Under the pieces are notes generated by a model. It ran no database searches, was not told the DNA's origin, and saw only the letters and a program-made list of their open reading frames with translations. Shown one piece after another: positions 54,001 through 62,512 of a DNA stretch of 64,000 bases; position 1 is the first letter of the stretch; every line of letters begins with the position of its first letter. Source of the DNA: Sporocytophaga sp. (GTDB taxonomy: Bacteria > Bacteroidota > Bacteroidia > Cytophagales > Cytophagaceae); assembly GCF_017745095.1 (NCBI RefSeq), contig NZ_JAGHZZ010000008.1:341847-405846 (forward strand), written 5' to 3'. Made by a program: the position numbers and the translations under genes.

Positions 54001-54052
54001 ATTCACTAAAGCCTTCCAGGAAGAGGTTAAGAAAAACCAAGACGCTGAATAA
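51032..54052 (+). CDS. Large membrane protein with C-terminal TPR array
   Basis: A 1006-residue protein. The first ~430 residues hold about ten membrane segments with a periplasmic loop after the first helix (VIQWEVDSNAETLNTPVDTF). The rest is helical-repeat (TPR-like), for example RSNYSLGVIAEKENNKREAVDYFASAN, AEAYVNLSRIYFQENMFFPAL and SKLKPFFSALYDEAKNNTKDAMLNFNKAL. Not a recognised enzyme. It is 1 bp upstream of the adenosyltransferase gene, so the two are co-translated, although no functional link is known to me. It may scaffold an envelope complex. Confidence 0.75.
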   Translation: MNNIYFWKSWKKSQKLVFISAMGLSVFASIYFFTGWYLEDKLVIQWEVDSNAETLNTPVDTFVKHLFKYTVESDSYLLSQTFKGSNLHLYPLTSYIYFGLSVAAILLLLTTFTYLDLIWYGAAMLVFTLFLSTLKTDLLGVFKIYGNQFLAGMLVIYLIPSYYFQAFKKNTAFSIRLGVFTIITLILGIIIGKFSDVSNPFYYMANFGIAVPIALTMLFLFLISFEIINSFVFLTAGSKNMSGKNSILNFIIISALYLGNLLLLLLKKMLIIQWDSLILNAFWIFLISAIVGLWGYKKRAPLFYDIIPFRPFGAYFYIGLAIVSLSVCGYAFISANDPLKESIEYAIIYSHLGIGATYFLYIIYNFYDLFPRNVKVYDVVYQPKRLPFFMVRGIGFVVVLALFLYSNRFAFYLCLSGYNNGIGDVYLHEQNILLAKHYYREGVINDFQNHRSNYSLGVIAEKENNKREAVDYFASANVKRPMAEAYVNLSRIYFQENMFFPALFTLQEALQKFPDNGMIQNNLGLLYMNKSMSDSTYFHLTQSEKNLKENKSVAAGNILNFLTRKGLTTEADSISSQGLFEDAIAYQTNKLSILNFNGKKYQSGLTKNFINDSILSLESFSYLNNITLNHLKYGNKEILDQIKSFAKWQGNEDYKEQLTYLSGLYYYYNNEGLKGKEILDNIRLNSSFAPTYNSVLGLWMMQHDLYKVAIDYFSQSKTELKSSNILYYAISLMETGDFEGSKIILMQLSSVPDKNINKITENLLLIINTSGIEDVKNWTDELKLQFIHYKKGSLTTEQIKELFKSMSRGNAKIEVTADLMEFYLSQNKIQEADYFFGALGVIEKQENDAQSLLNRTYLKYLAHKGEYEELNKQISKVYLNERDSKLKPFFSALYDEAKNNTKDAMLNFNKALQLNPFNEEVRIAAALFYQKNNQSEKAYDILLKGIEINKYSVPLIKAYALQAVRINLVSYGESILEDLKLYVSPSEFSQFTKAFQEEVKKNQDAE

Positions 54053-54053
54053 C

Positions 54054-54605
54054 ATGAAAATATATACCAAGACAGGAGATCAGGGTCAGACAAGTCTTTT
54101 ATCAGGAGGAAGAGTTTCCAAATCTGACATAAGAATAGAAGCTTATGGCACGATTGACGAGCTTAATTCCTATCTTGGATTGGTGAGAGATCAAGAGGTA
54201 AATAAAGTAAGGACCGACCTTCTTGAAGAGATTCAGGAAAAGCTTTTTGCTATAGGTGCTATATTGGCAGCAGGAAAGGATCCTGAAAAAATGAAACTGC
54301 CTCAGGTATTAAATAAGGATGTGGAAAAATTGGAAGCTACTATTGATATCATGGAAGGAGAACTTTCTCCTTTAAAAAACTTTATTCTACCAGGAGGCCA
54401 TCCTTCTGTTTCCTATGCACATATTACCAGATGTATTTGTCGCAGAGCTGAAAGGCTCGTGATTGCCTTGCATGAGCAACATCCGGTAGACCACATTATA
54501 ATTATATATCTTAATCGCCTTTCTGACTACTTATTTGTTCTTGCGAGAAAAATGTCCCATGAACTGGGCATAGAAGAGCACGTTTGGAAAGGCAGAAAAG
54601 CCTGA
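54054..54605 (+). CDS. Cob(I)yrinic acid a,c-diamide adenosyltransferase, PduO type
   Basis: A 183-residue ATP:cobalamin adenosyltransferase transferring the adenosyl group of ATP to Co(I) to make adenosylcobalamin. It starts MKIYTKTGDQGQTSLLSGGRVSKSD (ATP-binding N-terminus) and has RIEAYGTIDELNSYLGLVRD and FILPGGHPSVSYAHITRCICRRAERLVIAL, which carry the ATP/trimer interface Arg residues. A trimeric helical bundle is expected. It ends about 54 bp before prfB on the same strand. No cobalamin synthesis genes are in the window, so a salvage role is likely. Confidence 0.93.
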   Translation: MKIYTKTGDQGQTSLLSGGRVSKSDIRIEAYGTIDELNSYLGLVRDQEVNKVRTDLLEEIQEKLFAIGAILAAGKDPEKMKLPQVLNKDVEKLEATIDIMEGELSPLKNFILPGGHPSVSYAHITRCICRRAERLVIALHEQHPVDHIIIIYLNRLSDYLFVLARKMSHELGIEEHVWKGRKA

Positions 54606-54658
54606 ACAGCGAGATTTAAATTTTGTTATTATCTTTTTAATACATATATAAAATAAAT

Positions 54659-55736
54659 ATGACCAACGAACAATACAAAGATCTAAAAGGCAGAGTTGCT
54701 GCTTTGAGGAGGTATCTTTGACTACGATAACAAAGTAGAACAAATAGCAGAATCAGAAAAAATCACCACAGCAGCCAATTTCTGGGATAATCCCAAAGAG
54801 GCTGAAGTAACGCTTAAATCCATTAAGTCATTAAAAGTCTGGACAGATTATTACAACCAAGTTGAAAATTCATTTAATGACTTTGAAACGTTATATGAGT
54901 TTTATGAAGCTGGAGATGTAGAAGAGGCTGAGATTGATAAGGAATTCGCCAAAGTCACCAAAGATGTAGAAGGCCTTGAATTCAAAAAAATGCTTAGTGG
55001 AGAGGAAGATCAGTTAAGTGCCATCATTGAAATCAACCCTGGAGCAGGAGGAACAGAAAGTAATGACTGGGCCGGTATGCTTATGAGGATGTATATCATG
55101 TGGGCAGAAGCTCATAAGTTTGGTGTAAAAGAAGTCAACTATCAGGCTGGTGAGGTTGCGGGAGTAAAATCCGTTACGTTGGAAATTACCGGTGACTTTG
55201 CTTACGGATATCTGAAATCTGAAATTGGAGTACACAGGCTGGTCAGAGTTTCCCCTTTTGATTCAGGAGGAAGAAGACATACTTCCTTTGCCAGTGTTTT
55301 TGCCTATCCTGTGGTAGATGACACTATCGAAATCGATATTAACCCAGCTGACATCGAATGGGATACTTTCAGAGCTGGTGGAGCAGGCGGACAGAACGTA
55401 AACAAAGTAGAAACTGCAGTGCGTTTGAGACACAAGCCTTCAGGACTTATTATCGAGTGTCAGCAGGAACGTTCTCAGCTGCAGAACAAGGATAAGGCAT
55501 TGAAACTCTTAAAATCAAGACTTTATCAAATAGAAGTAGACAAGAAAAACGAAGCAAGAGCAGCTGTAGAAAGCACAAAGAAGCGAATAGATTTCGGGTC
55601 ACAAATACGTAACTATGTATTACATCCTTACAAACTTGTTAAAGATTTGAGAACAGGCATAGAACGCACCGATGTACAAAATGTGCTGGATGGAGATCTT
55701 GACGAATATATTAAAGGATTTTTAATGGAAGCATAA
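54659..55736 (+). CDS. prfB: Peptide chain release factor 2, with programmed +1 frameshift
   Basis: Release factor 2 (about 358 residues), recognising UGA and UAA. The ATG is at 54659; frame 1 runs 20 codons and stops at UGA 54719-54721. The context is AGGAGG TAT CTT TGA C, the canonical autoregulatory site: slippage on CTT lets GAC be read and the second frame continues to 55736. Frame 2 carries the SPF tripeptide (198-200) and GGQ (243-245, in [10 protein letters not shown]). Low RF2 raises shifting efficiency, giving feedback control. A terminator follows. An annotation taking only the second frame from the internal ATG at 54990 would be N-terminally truncated. Confidence 0.97.
54707..54722 (+). 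promoter_or_regulatory. RF2 programmed +1 frameshift site
   Basis: The Shine-Dalgarno-like AGGAGG (54707-54712), then TAT, CTT (54716-54718) and in-frame TGA followed by C. This is the known RF2 autoregulatory arrangement, with three bases (TAT) between the SD-like site and the slippery CTT codon. Confidence 0.97.
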
Positions 55737-55742
55737 ACTCAG

Positions 55743-55772
55743 AAAAGCCCCGACAAAAGTAGGGGCTTTTTT
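55743..55772 (+). terminator. Terminator of prfB
   Basis: AAAAGCCCC at 55743-55751 pairs with GGGGCTTTT at 55762-55770, followed by a T-run, right after the prfB stop codon. Confidence 0.9.
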
Positions 55773-55912
55773 ATCCCCTTTTATCCGGCACTCCTCAATT
55801 TGAAACATTCACAAATTCATTTCCCCTTTATCTTTCTTATCTTTTAGTTATGGTAGAATGTCTTTGCCCAAGTGCTCGTGAGTAAAAAATCAAATTTTAT
55901 CCTCCAAATAAA

Positions 55913-55926
55913 TTACCAAATGGTAA
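55913..55926. promoter_or_regulatory. TTACCA-TGGTAA inverted repeat upstream of the SusC gene
   Basis: TTACCA at 55913-55918 and TGGTAA at 55921-55926 (centre AA) in the SusC upstream region. The same half-sites, with a four-base spacer, recur at 62136-62153 downstream of this locus. It may be an operator, but there is no direct evidence. Confidence 0.35.
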
Positions 55927-56210
55927 AAATCCTGTAAAATAATACACAAAATTAATTTCTTAGTCAAAGGTAACGCATCAGATAAGTTTAATTTATTATT
56001 TAAATAGTGCCAAAATGCAGGATAATAAATTTTACCCTTAAAAAAAACTTTTTCATCTAAAAAGATGCAACCTTTTTTAAATGTAGTAACATACAACTGA
56101 TGTCCAACGAATTTAAGGGGGTTTTGTTTGCCTCCTATTTTTTTTCTTTGTATTCTCGCAGATTCGTCAAAAAAAATTCAAACTATTTAACCAAATAATC
56201 ACACTTAAAC

Positions 56211-59200
56211 ATGAGAAAAAAGCTACCACCGAAAATCTCTCGGGGAAGTAATTTTATTACATCTCCGAGAATTTTTAAGATTGCGTTAACACTCGCTGTC
56301 ATTTTTGTCGGCTTCATGCAGGCAATGGCACAAAATGCGATTCCGATCACAGGAAGAATAGTATCTGATGATGGGGAAAGTATACCTGGAGTTACAATTG
56401 CGATTAAAGGAACTTCAGCGGGAACAATCACCGACGAGAACGGAGATTTCTCCATTTCAGTGCCGGATAGTAATGCAGTGCTTGTAGTAAGCTACATTGG
56501 CTTTGTAACACAAGAAGTAAAAGTAGGAAGTCAAACAATTCTAAACGTGAAATTGCCAGCTGATAACAAACTTGACGAAGTTGTTGTCGTTGGTTATGGA
56601 ACACAGAAGAAGACAGACGTAACTGGTTCAATCTCCTCAGTAAAAGGTTCTGATGTGACAAAAGTAGTGTCTATAGACCCTGTACAATCTATACAAGGTA
56701 GAGTTACCGGTGTTAGCGTCACACAAAACACAGGAGCTCCAGGAGCACCACTATCAGTTCGTATAAGGGGTGTTGGTACGATCAACAATAGTGACCCACT
56801 ATATCTGGTAAACGGTGTTCCAGTTCCAGATTTAGGATTTATCAATTCAAGTGATATCGAATCAGTTAACATTCTTAAAGATGCATCTGCAGCTGCTGTT
56901 TATGGAGCTCGTGCTGCAAATGGAGTTGTGCTGGTTACAACTAAGACAGGAGCAAACAGAAAGACTTCTTATGAGTTCAATGCCCTCACTGGTGTATCAA
57001 GTGAATGGAAAAGATATAATTTATTAGATGCAAAAGAGTGGGCCACATTAGCCAATGAAGCTTCAATGGCTGATAATGGAACAATCAGATATAATACAGA
57101 TACTATCGGAGGTGGAACTGACTGGCAAGATCAAATTTTCAGAAAAGCCATCATGCAAAACTACTCACTTAGTGCTTCTGGTGGAACTGAAAAACTCAAT
57201 TACTATCTTTCTGGAAGCTATCTTCAACAGGAAGGTATCATGAAGAACTCTGATTACAACAGATTAAACTTTAATACTAAGATCGATTATCAGCTACTTG
57301 ATAATTTAAAAGTTGGTACTTTTATGAACGTATCTTCTTTTAACAGATCCCAGCTATATGACTCAGACCCTTTTAACTCTGTAATTTCAGGAGCTCTTAA
57401 TATGGATCCTGTCACAAACATTTATTCAGGTCGTGGAGGAGACTCTCTATATGCTTCAGGAATTCCTAGAACCGATATTCCAAATCCATTGGCTCGCCTT
57501 ACGTACAACCACAATAAGTATAGAGGAATGAACTTCATAGGAAGCTGGTTTGCCGAATATCAAATCATAAAAGGGTTAAAAATTAAATCTAACCTTGGCT
57601 ATACTTCAAACCGCTTTACACAAAACCAATTTAATGGAAAGTATTATGTTTCTAATAGTGAAAAGCTTGATAACGCCCAGGTTGTTGTTCAGCAAAACCA
57701 AACAAGAACTTATGTTTGGGAAAACTCATTAAATTACACAAAAACACTTGCTGAAAATCATCAGTTTGAAGGATTATTCTTGGTGGGAATGCAAAACACT
57801 AAATTTAATTATTTCAGAGCATCTAAAGATGGAACCTTTAGCAATGATCCAAGTCAGCAATATCTTACTTCTGCATCAGTAAACGCTAACGCTCAGGGTG
57901 AAGGTACAGAATCAGCCTTATTCTCTTATGTAGGCAGAATTACCTATTCATACAAGAGCAAATATATGCTTACTGCAAATACAAGGCTTGATGGCTCTTC
58001 AAGATTCACCAAAGAAAACAGATGGGGTATTTTTCCATCTTTTGCAGCAGGATGGGTTGTTTCAGAAGAAAGCTTCATGCAACCAATCAGAGGTATTGTA
58101 AATTTCTTAAAATTAAGAGCTAGCTGGGGTAAATTAGGTAACCAGAACATCCCAGGTAATGACTATCCTTATACAACCAACATCAACCAAGGATATAACT
58201 ACTCATTTAATAACTCATCTGCATTTGGTAGCACACCACTTGGAGCAGGAAACAAAAACATCAAATGGGAAACTGTAACAACGTCTAACTTTGGAGTTGA
58301 CTTTGGTTTCCTAAACAACAGAATTACCTTCTCTGCTGATTATTTCATCAAAAATACATCAGACATGATTTACAAAAGAAGAATACCTGGATATTCAGGG
58401 GTTGAAGAGCCTCCATTTGTAAACGCTGGAGCTATGACCAATAAAGGTGTTGAATTATCTGCGGAATACAGAAATAACATAGGAAAAGTAAACTATAGAG
58501 TTGGTGGTAACTTTACCGCTATCAAAAATAAAATAACAAAACTGGATGATCCCATTTACGATGGTCAATTCAGAAATTTCTTGACAAACATCACTCAGCA
58601 AGGAACTTCAATGGCTCAGTTCTACGGATTGGAAACTGACGGAATTGTTCAGACAGCAGAGGAAGCAGCAGCTCTTCAAACTGTGCAAGAAGGTGTTCGT
58701 CCAGGAGACTTCAAATTCAAAGATCGCGATGGAGATGGAAAAATCACTCCTAATGATAGAACTACTCTTGGAAGTCCACTACCTAAATTCATTTATGGTT
58801 TCAACGGTGATGTAGAATATAAAGGATTCGATCTTTCTATTTTCTTCCAGGGATCTTACGGAAACAAAATCTTTAATGGTAACAAGTACACTCTTGAAGG
58901 TGGAGTTCCTTACTCAAATTTCTCAGAAGAAATGCTTAACAGATGGACTGGTCCGGGAACATCAAATGATGTACCTAGAGTAACATTCGCGGACCCTAAT
59001 GACAACAGAAAAATCTCTAATTACTACATAGAAAATGGGTCATTTCTAAGAATTAGATCTGCTCAGCTTGGCTACACTTTACCTGCAACATATTCAAAGC
59101 TGGTAAAACTTGAAAAGCTAAGAGTTTATATCATGGCTCAAAATCTGTATACGTTTACAAAATACTCTGGCCTTGATCCGGAAATTGGAACATACACACC

Positions 59201-59303
59201 TGATTTCTCTCGTACAAGATCCTTCCTAGATGTTGGAGTTGATAAAGGAGGTACTTATCCTCAGGCAAGAACCTGGATGTTTGGTGTAAGCGCTACATTT
59301 TAA
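56211..59303 (+). CDS. SusC/RagA-family TonB-linked outer-membrane protein
   Basis: A 1030-residue outer-membrane transporter. The long signal peptide ends AMAQ (about residue 41). A carboxypeptidase-D-regulatory-like domain (TGRIVSDDGESIPGVTIAIKGT) is at about 46-125. The SusC signature linker DEVVVVGYGTQKKTDVTGSISSV (about 128-149) leads into the plug with RGVGTINNSDPLYLVNGVP and SDIESVNILKDASAAAVYGARAANGVVLVTTK. A large barrel follows, ending in the conserved QARTWMFGVSATF C-terminus. It pairs with the SusD gene 21 bp downstream to import oligosaccharides or peptides. No glycoside hydrolase or ECF/anti-sigma genes are adjacent, so the substrate is not indicated. Confidence 0.95.
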   Translation: MRKKLPPKISRGSNFITSPRIFKIALTLAVIFVGFMQAMAQNAIPITGRIVSDDGESIPGVTIAIKGTSAGTITDENGDFSISVPDSNAVLVVSYIGFVTQEVKVGSQTILNVKLPADNKLDEVVVVGYGTQKKTDVTGSISSVKGSDVTKVVSIDPVQSIQGRVTGVSVTQNTGAPGAPLSVRIRGVGTINNSDPLYLVNGVPVPDLGFINSSDIESVNILKDASAAAVYGARAANGVVLVTTKTGANRKTSYEFNALTGVSSEWKRYNLLDAKEWATLANEASMADNGTIRYNTDTIGGGTDWQDQIFRKAIMQNYSLSASGGTEKLNYYLSGSYLQQEGIMKNSDYNRLNFNTKIDYQLLDNLKVGTFMNVSSFNRSQLYDSDPFNSVISGALNMDPVTNIYSGRGGDSLYASGIPRTDIPNPLARLTYNHNKYRGMNFIGSWFAEYQIIKGLKIKSNLGYTSNRFTQNQFNGKYYVSNSEKLDNAQVVVQQNQTRTYVWENSLNYTKTLAENHQFEGLFLVGMQNTKFNYFRASKDGTFSNDPSQQYLTSASVNANAQGEGTESALFSYVGRITYSYKSKYMLTANTRLDGSSRFTKENRWGIFPSFAAGWVVSEESFMQPIRGIVNFLKLRASWGKLGNQNIPGNDYPYTTNINQGYNYSFNNSSAFGSTPLGAGNKNIKWETVTTSNFGVDFGFLNNRITFSADYFIKNTSDMIYKRRIPGYSGVEEPPFVNAGAMTNKGVELSAEYRNNIGKVNYRVGGNFTAIKNKITKLDDPIYDGQFRNFLTNITQQGTSMAQFYGLETDGIVQTAEEAAALQTVQEGVRPGDFKFKDRDGDGKITPNDRTTLGSPLPKFIYGFNGDVEYKGFDLSIFFQGSYGNKIFNGNKYTLEGGVPYSNFSEEMLNRWTGPGTSNDVPRVTFADPNDNRKISNYYIENGSFLRIRSAQLGYTLPATYSKLVKLEKLRVYIMAQNLYTFTKYSGLDPEIGTYTPDFSRTRSFLDVGVDKGGTYPQARTWMFGVSATF

Positions 59304-59324
59304 TCAAATTAAACTGCTAAAAAA

Positions 59325-60860
59325 ATGCTAAAAAAAGCTAATCTTATATATTTAATTTTTGCTGCTTCATTATTTAGTAGCTGCAAAAAAGAATTCCTTG
59401 ATAAAAAGCCTCAGGTATCAGTAGTTGACGAAAACTTTTACAAGACTGATCAGGATATGATTGCGGCTATCAATGCAGCCTATGACCCATTGACAATGGA
59501 ATCTGATAGGCTTGGACAGCAATTCTGCCTACCTTTTCTATTTGGAGATGTCGTTTCAGATGATGCTCTAAAAGGAGGAAGTGGAGATCCTGACCAGGTA
59601 AATTTTGATTACTTTGAAAAGTTTGATGGAAAATCCAGCTTCCCAGAGCTACTCTTAGTATGGCAAAAGAATTATACCGGTATATACAGAGCAAACCTGG
59701 TATTGCAATTTGCCCCAAAATCAAATGCAAGCGAAACCACTAAGAATCGTGTAATGGCAGAGGCTAAGTTCCTAAGAGCGTACTATCATTTTGAACTCGT
59801 AAAAATGTTTGGTGATGTGCCTGTTGTTACTAAAGTCTTAAATCCTGATGAATATACGCTAGAAAAAAGTCCTAAAGCTGATGTTTACAAACAAATAGAG
59901 GCTGACCTTACTGAAGCGTTAGTATTACCAAATAAAGGACAAATTGAACTTGGAAGAGCTACCAAAGGTGCTGCATTAGCCCTTCTTGCAAGAGTTCAAT
60001 TGTATCAGACACGTGACAATTCTGCAAAATGGAGTGAAGTATTAAAAAATGCTGAAGCTGTTATTAACTCTGGTATATACGATTTAGAGACGGATTACTC
60101 TACAATACATTCTCTCGCTAAGGAAAATGGAATTGAATCAGTATTTGAAATTCAGTTCACAGCAGGAGTTGCAGGAAGAGGTGGTGACAATAACTCTAAC
60201 TGGGGTAGCGGAAATGAAGGAACTTTCTTTAACGTAATGACAAGAGGAAGAGATAATGGTGGATGGGGATTTAACTGCCCAACCAAGAGCCTGCTAGACG
60301 AATTCAAGAAAGAGAAAACCAAAGATGACAAGGAAGATCCTCGCTTGAAAGCTACGATCATCCAGGATGGTGATTTAGTTGGTACAGAAGTATATAAAGC
60401 TAGTGCTAGCAATTATCCATTCACTGGAACATATTGTAGAAAATATGTAGAATCTGATAAACTTTCACTTCTTAATCCTAGCGATGGTCCGTCCAACTAC
60501 CGTATCATCAGATTTGCCGATGTTCTTTTAATGGCTGCTGAAGCTGCCAATGAGCTTGGACAATCAGAAAATGCTCTAAAATATCTTAATAGAGTAAGAG
60601 CAAGAGTAAACATGGCAGATAAAACTGAAACCAATAAGGATTTGCTTAGAGATATTATTTGGAGAGAAAGAAGAGTAGAGCTAGCTTTAGAAGGACATAG
60701 ATTCTTCGATCTTGTTAGACAAGGAAGAGCTGCTTCAGTGATGAAAGCTACGCCTGAAGGAGGGAAATTTAAAGAAGGAATACACGAAATCTTCCCAATT
60801 CCTTTACAAGAAGTTCAATTATCTAAAGGTAAAATCTCTCAAAACAAGGGTTATTTTTAA
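59325..60860 (+). CDS. SusD/RagB-family nutrient-binding lipoprotein
   Basis: A 511-residue outer-membrane lipoprotein (lipobox FSSC, Cys20, then KKEFLDKKP, the usual SusD start). The N-terminal SusD-like region has the FYKTDQDMIAAINAAYDPL pattern. TPR-like helices include VMAEAKFLRAYYHFELVKMFGDVPVVTK. The C-terminal RagB signature is present: NYRIIRFADVLLMAAEAANELG and IIWRERRVELALEGHRFFDLVRQGRA, ending GYF. It caps the SusC barrel and captures the ligand. It lies 21 bp after susC and 19 bp before the PKD lipoprotein gene. The substrate is unknown. Confidence 0.95.
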   Translation: MLKKANLIYLIFAASLFSSCKKEFLDKKPQVSVVDENFYKTDQDMIAAINAAYDPLTMESDRLGQQFCLPFLFGDVVSDDALKGGSGDPDQVNFDYFEKFDGKSSFPELLLVWQKNYTGIYRANLVLQFAPKSNASETTKNRVMAEAKFLRAYYHFELVKMFGDVPVVTKVLNPDEYTLEKSPKADVYKQIEADLTEALVLPNKGQIELGRATKGAALALLARVQLYQTRDNSAKWSEVLKNAEAVINSGIYDLETDYSTIHSLAKENGIESVFEIQFTAGVAGRGGDNNSNWGSGNEGTFFNVMTRGRDNGGWGFNCPTKSLLDEFKKEKTKDDKEDPRLKATIIQDGDLVGTEVYKASASNYPFTGTYCRKYVESDKLSLLNPSDGPSNYRIIRFADVLLMAAEAANELGQSENALKYLNRVRARVNMADKTETNKDLLRDIIWRERRVELALEGHRFFDLVRQGRAASVMKATPEGGKFKEGIHEIFPIPLQEVQLSKGKISQNKGYF

Positions 60861-60879
60861 TATCAAAAATTTATCGAAC

Positions 60880-62025
60880 ATGAAACGATTTAATATTCTT
60901 ATAAATTTGGTACTTACTGCTCTTATAGTTGTAAGTTGCCAGCCAAAGAAAGGAAAGGATGAAGAACTCCCTGCTCCTTCCGTAGCTGATTTTGAAATAG
61001 TTCAAAATACGAGTGATCCAACTGATAAAAATACATTTACATTTAAAAACACTACTCCTGGAGCATTTATAACTTCATGGGATTTTGGAGGTATTGCTAA
61101 ATCTTCTGCATCAAATGAAACTGTATTTTTCGGATATAAAGGAACTTATAAAATAAAGTTACTTGCAACATCTAAAGGTGGTACAACTACCATTACAAAA
61201 GATCTTGTCATTCCGGAAAATAGTCCATATGCTGCAGATTTTGAAATTGAAAAAATTGGAGATTACAAGTTTAAAGTTACTTCAACTGTACCAGATCCGA
61301 TAGATATGACATTCACCTATACAAATGGTGACAGTTCAAAGACTCAAGTTTCTGAGGTATATTTTCCTTTTAAAGGAAATTACAACATTACTCTGAAAGT
61401 AAAAACTGTTAAAGGTGTTTCTTCTATTACTAAACCTGTTGAAGTTACAGAAGACCATGATCCTGCTAACCCAGATCTTAATGATCCTGTAGTGTTAGCC
61501 TTGACAGGGGGACTTGCGGCTGCGAATGGAAAGACTTGGGTAATGATACCTAATGGTAAAAGTGGTGGTGTTGGTCCACTTGGAACATTAACTCCTGATT
61601 GGTGGAACCAACCTGATGGATTTACTGGTCCAGCTTGGGAAAAAGGAATGCTAACCAATGAGTTTACATTCAATATTCGTCAATACCAATATATTCCAAA
61701 AAATGGTAATGTAACTGTACACTGGAACTTCGCTAAAGAGCTAACAGGGGTTAAAAGAGGAACTTACGATGATGGCTTCTACACAGATCCTAAACACAAG
61801 CAAGCACCATTCATAATTAGAAAGGCAAATGGAGCAGGCACTGGTTACACTCTTGATTTCACAAATGGAAGTTACCTTGGGTACTATGATAGAAGATATA
61901 ATCATGAAATAGTGAAGATATCAGCAGATACACTGTTTATCAGACATCACTATGCTGATAGTACTAATACTAGTCCAGCTGAGGATGGTGGAGCTAGGTA
62001 TTTTACATTAGTACCTAAAAAATAA
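60880..62025 (+). CDS. PKD-domain lipoprotein, SusE-like accessory
   Basis: A 381-residue lipoprotein (VVSC, Cys20, QPKKGKDEE). Two PKD-like Ig domains follow (about 35-110: ADFEIVQNTSDPTDKNTFTFKNTT, ITSWDFGGIAKSSASNETVFFGYKGTYKIKLLA; and about 117-190). The C-terminal ~170 residues, with LAAANGKTWVMIPNGKSGGVGPLG and DGGARYFTLVPKK, look like a beta-jellyroll carbohydrate-binding domain, which I infer rather than recognise. Third gene of the SusC/SusD operon, where SusE/F-type proteins bind the glycan on the surface. It is followed by a strong terminator. Confidence 0.85.
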   Translation: MKRFNILINLVLTALIVVSCQPKKGKDEELPAPSVADFEIVQNTSDPTDKNTFTFKNTTPGAFITSWDFGGIAKSSASNETVFFGYKGTYKIKLLATSKGGTTTITKDLVIPENSPYAADFEIEKIGDYKFKVTSTVPDPIDMTFTYTNGDSSKTQVSEVYFPFKGNYNITLKVKTVKGVSSITKPVEVTEDHDPANPDLNDPVVLALTGGLAAANGKTWVMIPNGKSGGVGPLGTLTPDWWNQPDGFTGPAWEKGMLTNEFTFNIRQYQYIPKNGNVTVHWNFAKELTGVKRGTYDDGFYTDPKHKQAPFIIRKANGAGTGYTLDFTNGSYLGYYDRRYNHEIVKISADTLFIRHHYADSTNTSPAEDGGARYFTLVPKK

Positions 62026-62045
62026 TTTCTTCTTAAAAGATAAAT

Positions 62046-62073
62046 AAAAAAGCCCCGAAATTCGGGGCTTTTT
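62046..62073 (+). terminator. Terminator of the SusC/SusD operon
   Basis: AAAAAAGCCCCGA pairs with TCGGGGCTTTTT around a short loop (62046-62073), starting 20 bases past the PKD lipoprotein stop codon. Confidence 0.92.
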
Positions 62074-62135
62074 ATTTTACAGATCTTAGGCGATTATATT
62101 TAACAGCATGTATCCTGTCAAATTTCATCTAATAA

Positions 62136-62153
62136 ATTACCAATATTGGTAAT
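62136..62153. repeat. 18-bp perfect palindrome
   Basis: ATTACCAATATTGGTAAT reads the same on both strands. Its centre is 43 bp, close to four helical turns, from that of the 20-bp palindrome that follows. A dimeric DNA-binding protein site is plausible. Half-sites TTACCA/TGGTAA also occur at 55913-55926. Confidence 0.7.
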
Positions 62154-62177
62154 AAGCCTAAATTGTGCTATCAATAA

Positions 62178-62197
62178 AATAACCATTCATGGTTATT
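62178..62197. repeat. 20-bp palindrome, copy 1 of the duplicated module
   Basis: AATAACCATTCATGGTTATT, perfect arms of nine bases around TC. It is repeated at 63494-63513 with a single base change, each time followed by TTGACC and a conserved block ahead of a PAS-LuxR gene. This is a candidate operator. Confidence 0.75.
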
Positions 62198-62230
62198 GAC
62201 CCCCTCTTATTTTTTTGCAAATATTGCAGT

Positions 62231-62246
62231 GTGATTATTAAGTAAT
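62231..62246 (+). repeat. Conserved 16-bp block, copy 1 of the duplicated module
   Basis: GTGATTATTAAGTAAT is identical at 62231-62246 and 63547-63562. In both copies it is followed by a T/CTTGGGA-AGTTC-CAGCTAA-like string, about 15-30 bp ahead of a terminator hairpin. A promoter with the Bacteroidota TTG...TA..TTTG spacing is possible but not certain. Confidence 0.7.
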
Positions 62247-62273
62247 AATATTTGGGAGTTCAATCAGCTAAAT

Positions 62274-62312
62274 AAAACGGCAATTTTAAGATTTAAAGTT
62301 GTCGTTTTTTTT
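62274..62312 (+). terminator. Hairpin with T8 run in module copy 1
   Basis: AAAACGGCAA at 62274-62283 pairs with TTGTCGTTTT at 62299-62308 (one G-U), continuing into eight Ts. It sits before a gene, not behind one, so it looks like the end of a short leader RNA or small RNA. Confidence 0.75.
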
Positions 62313-62512
62313 CTTATTCAAACTTTATTGAATTCACTGTCCCGATTTATTATTATCATTAGCAAATTCATAGGAAGCCACAATCTCCTATTGTATTGTT
62401 TTTTTCCTTCCCCTTTACCGTTTATTTTGACTTGAAAAAATAATCCTTATTTTTACTTTGAAGCCTGAAAATTTCAATCCGGCTAACTTTCATTTCAATT
62501 TTTATCCTATTT

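Larger units (their letters stand above)
55737..56210 (+). promoter_or_regulatory. Intergenic region between prfB and the SusC gene
   Basis: 474 bp holding the prfB terminator at its left end, a TTACCA-AA-TGGTAA inverted repeat at 55913-55926, a small CATCT-AAAA-AGATG hairpin at 56053-56066 and long A/T tracts. The SusC promoter must lie here, but I cannot place it. Confidence 0.5.
62026..62512 (+). promoter_or_regulatory. Intergenic region with terminator, palindromes and hairpin module
   Basis: About 490 bp without a supported gene. In order: the SusCD operon terminator, an 18-bp palindrome (62136-62153), a 20-bp palindrome (62178-62197), a block shared with the later gene (62231-62246 and on), and a hairpin with T8 (62274-62312). 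The rest up to the broken PAS gene is AT-rich. Confidence 0.75.

Noticed and set aside
54990..55736. A 248-residue release-factor gene starting at 54990
   Set aside because: It is the second frame of prfB. The true start is 54659 with a programmed frameshift, so the internal start is an artefact.
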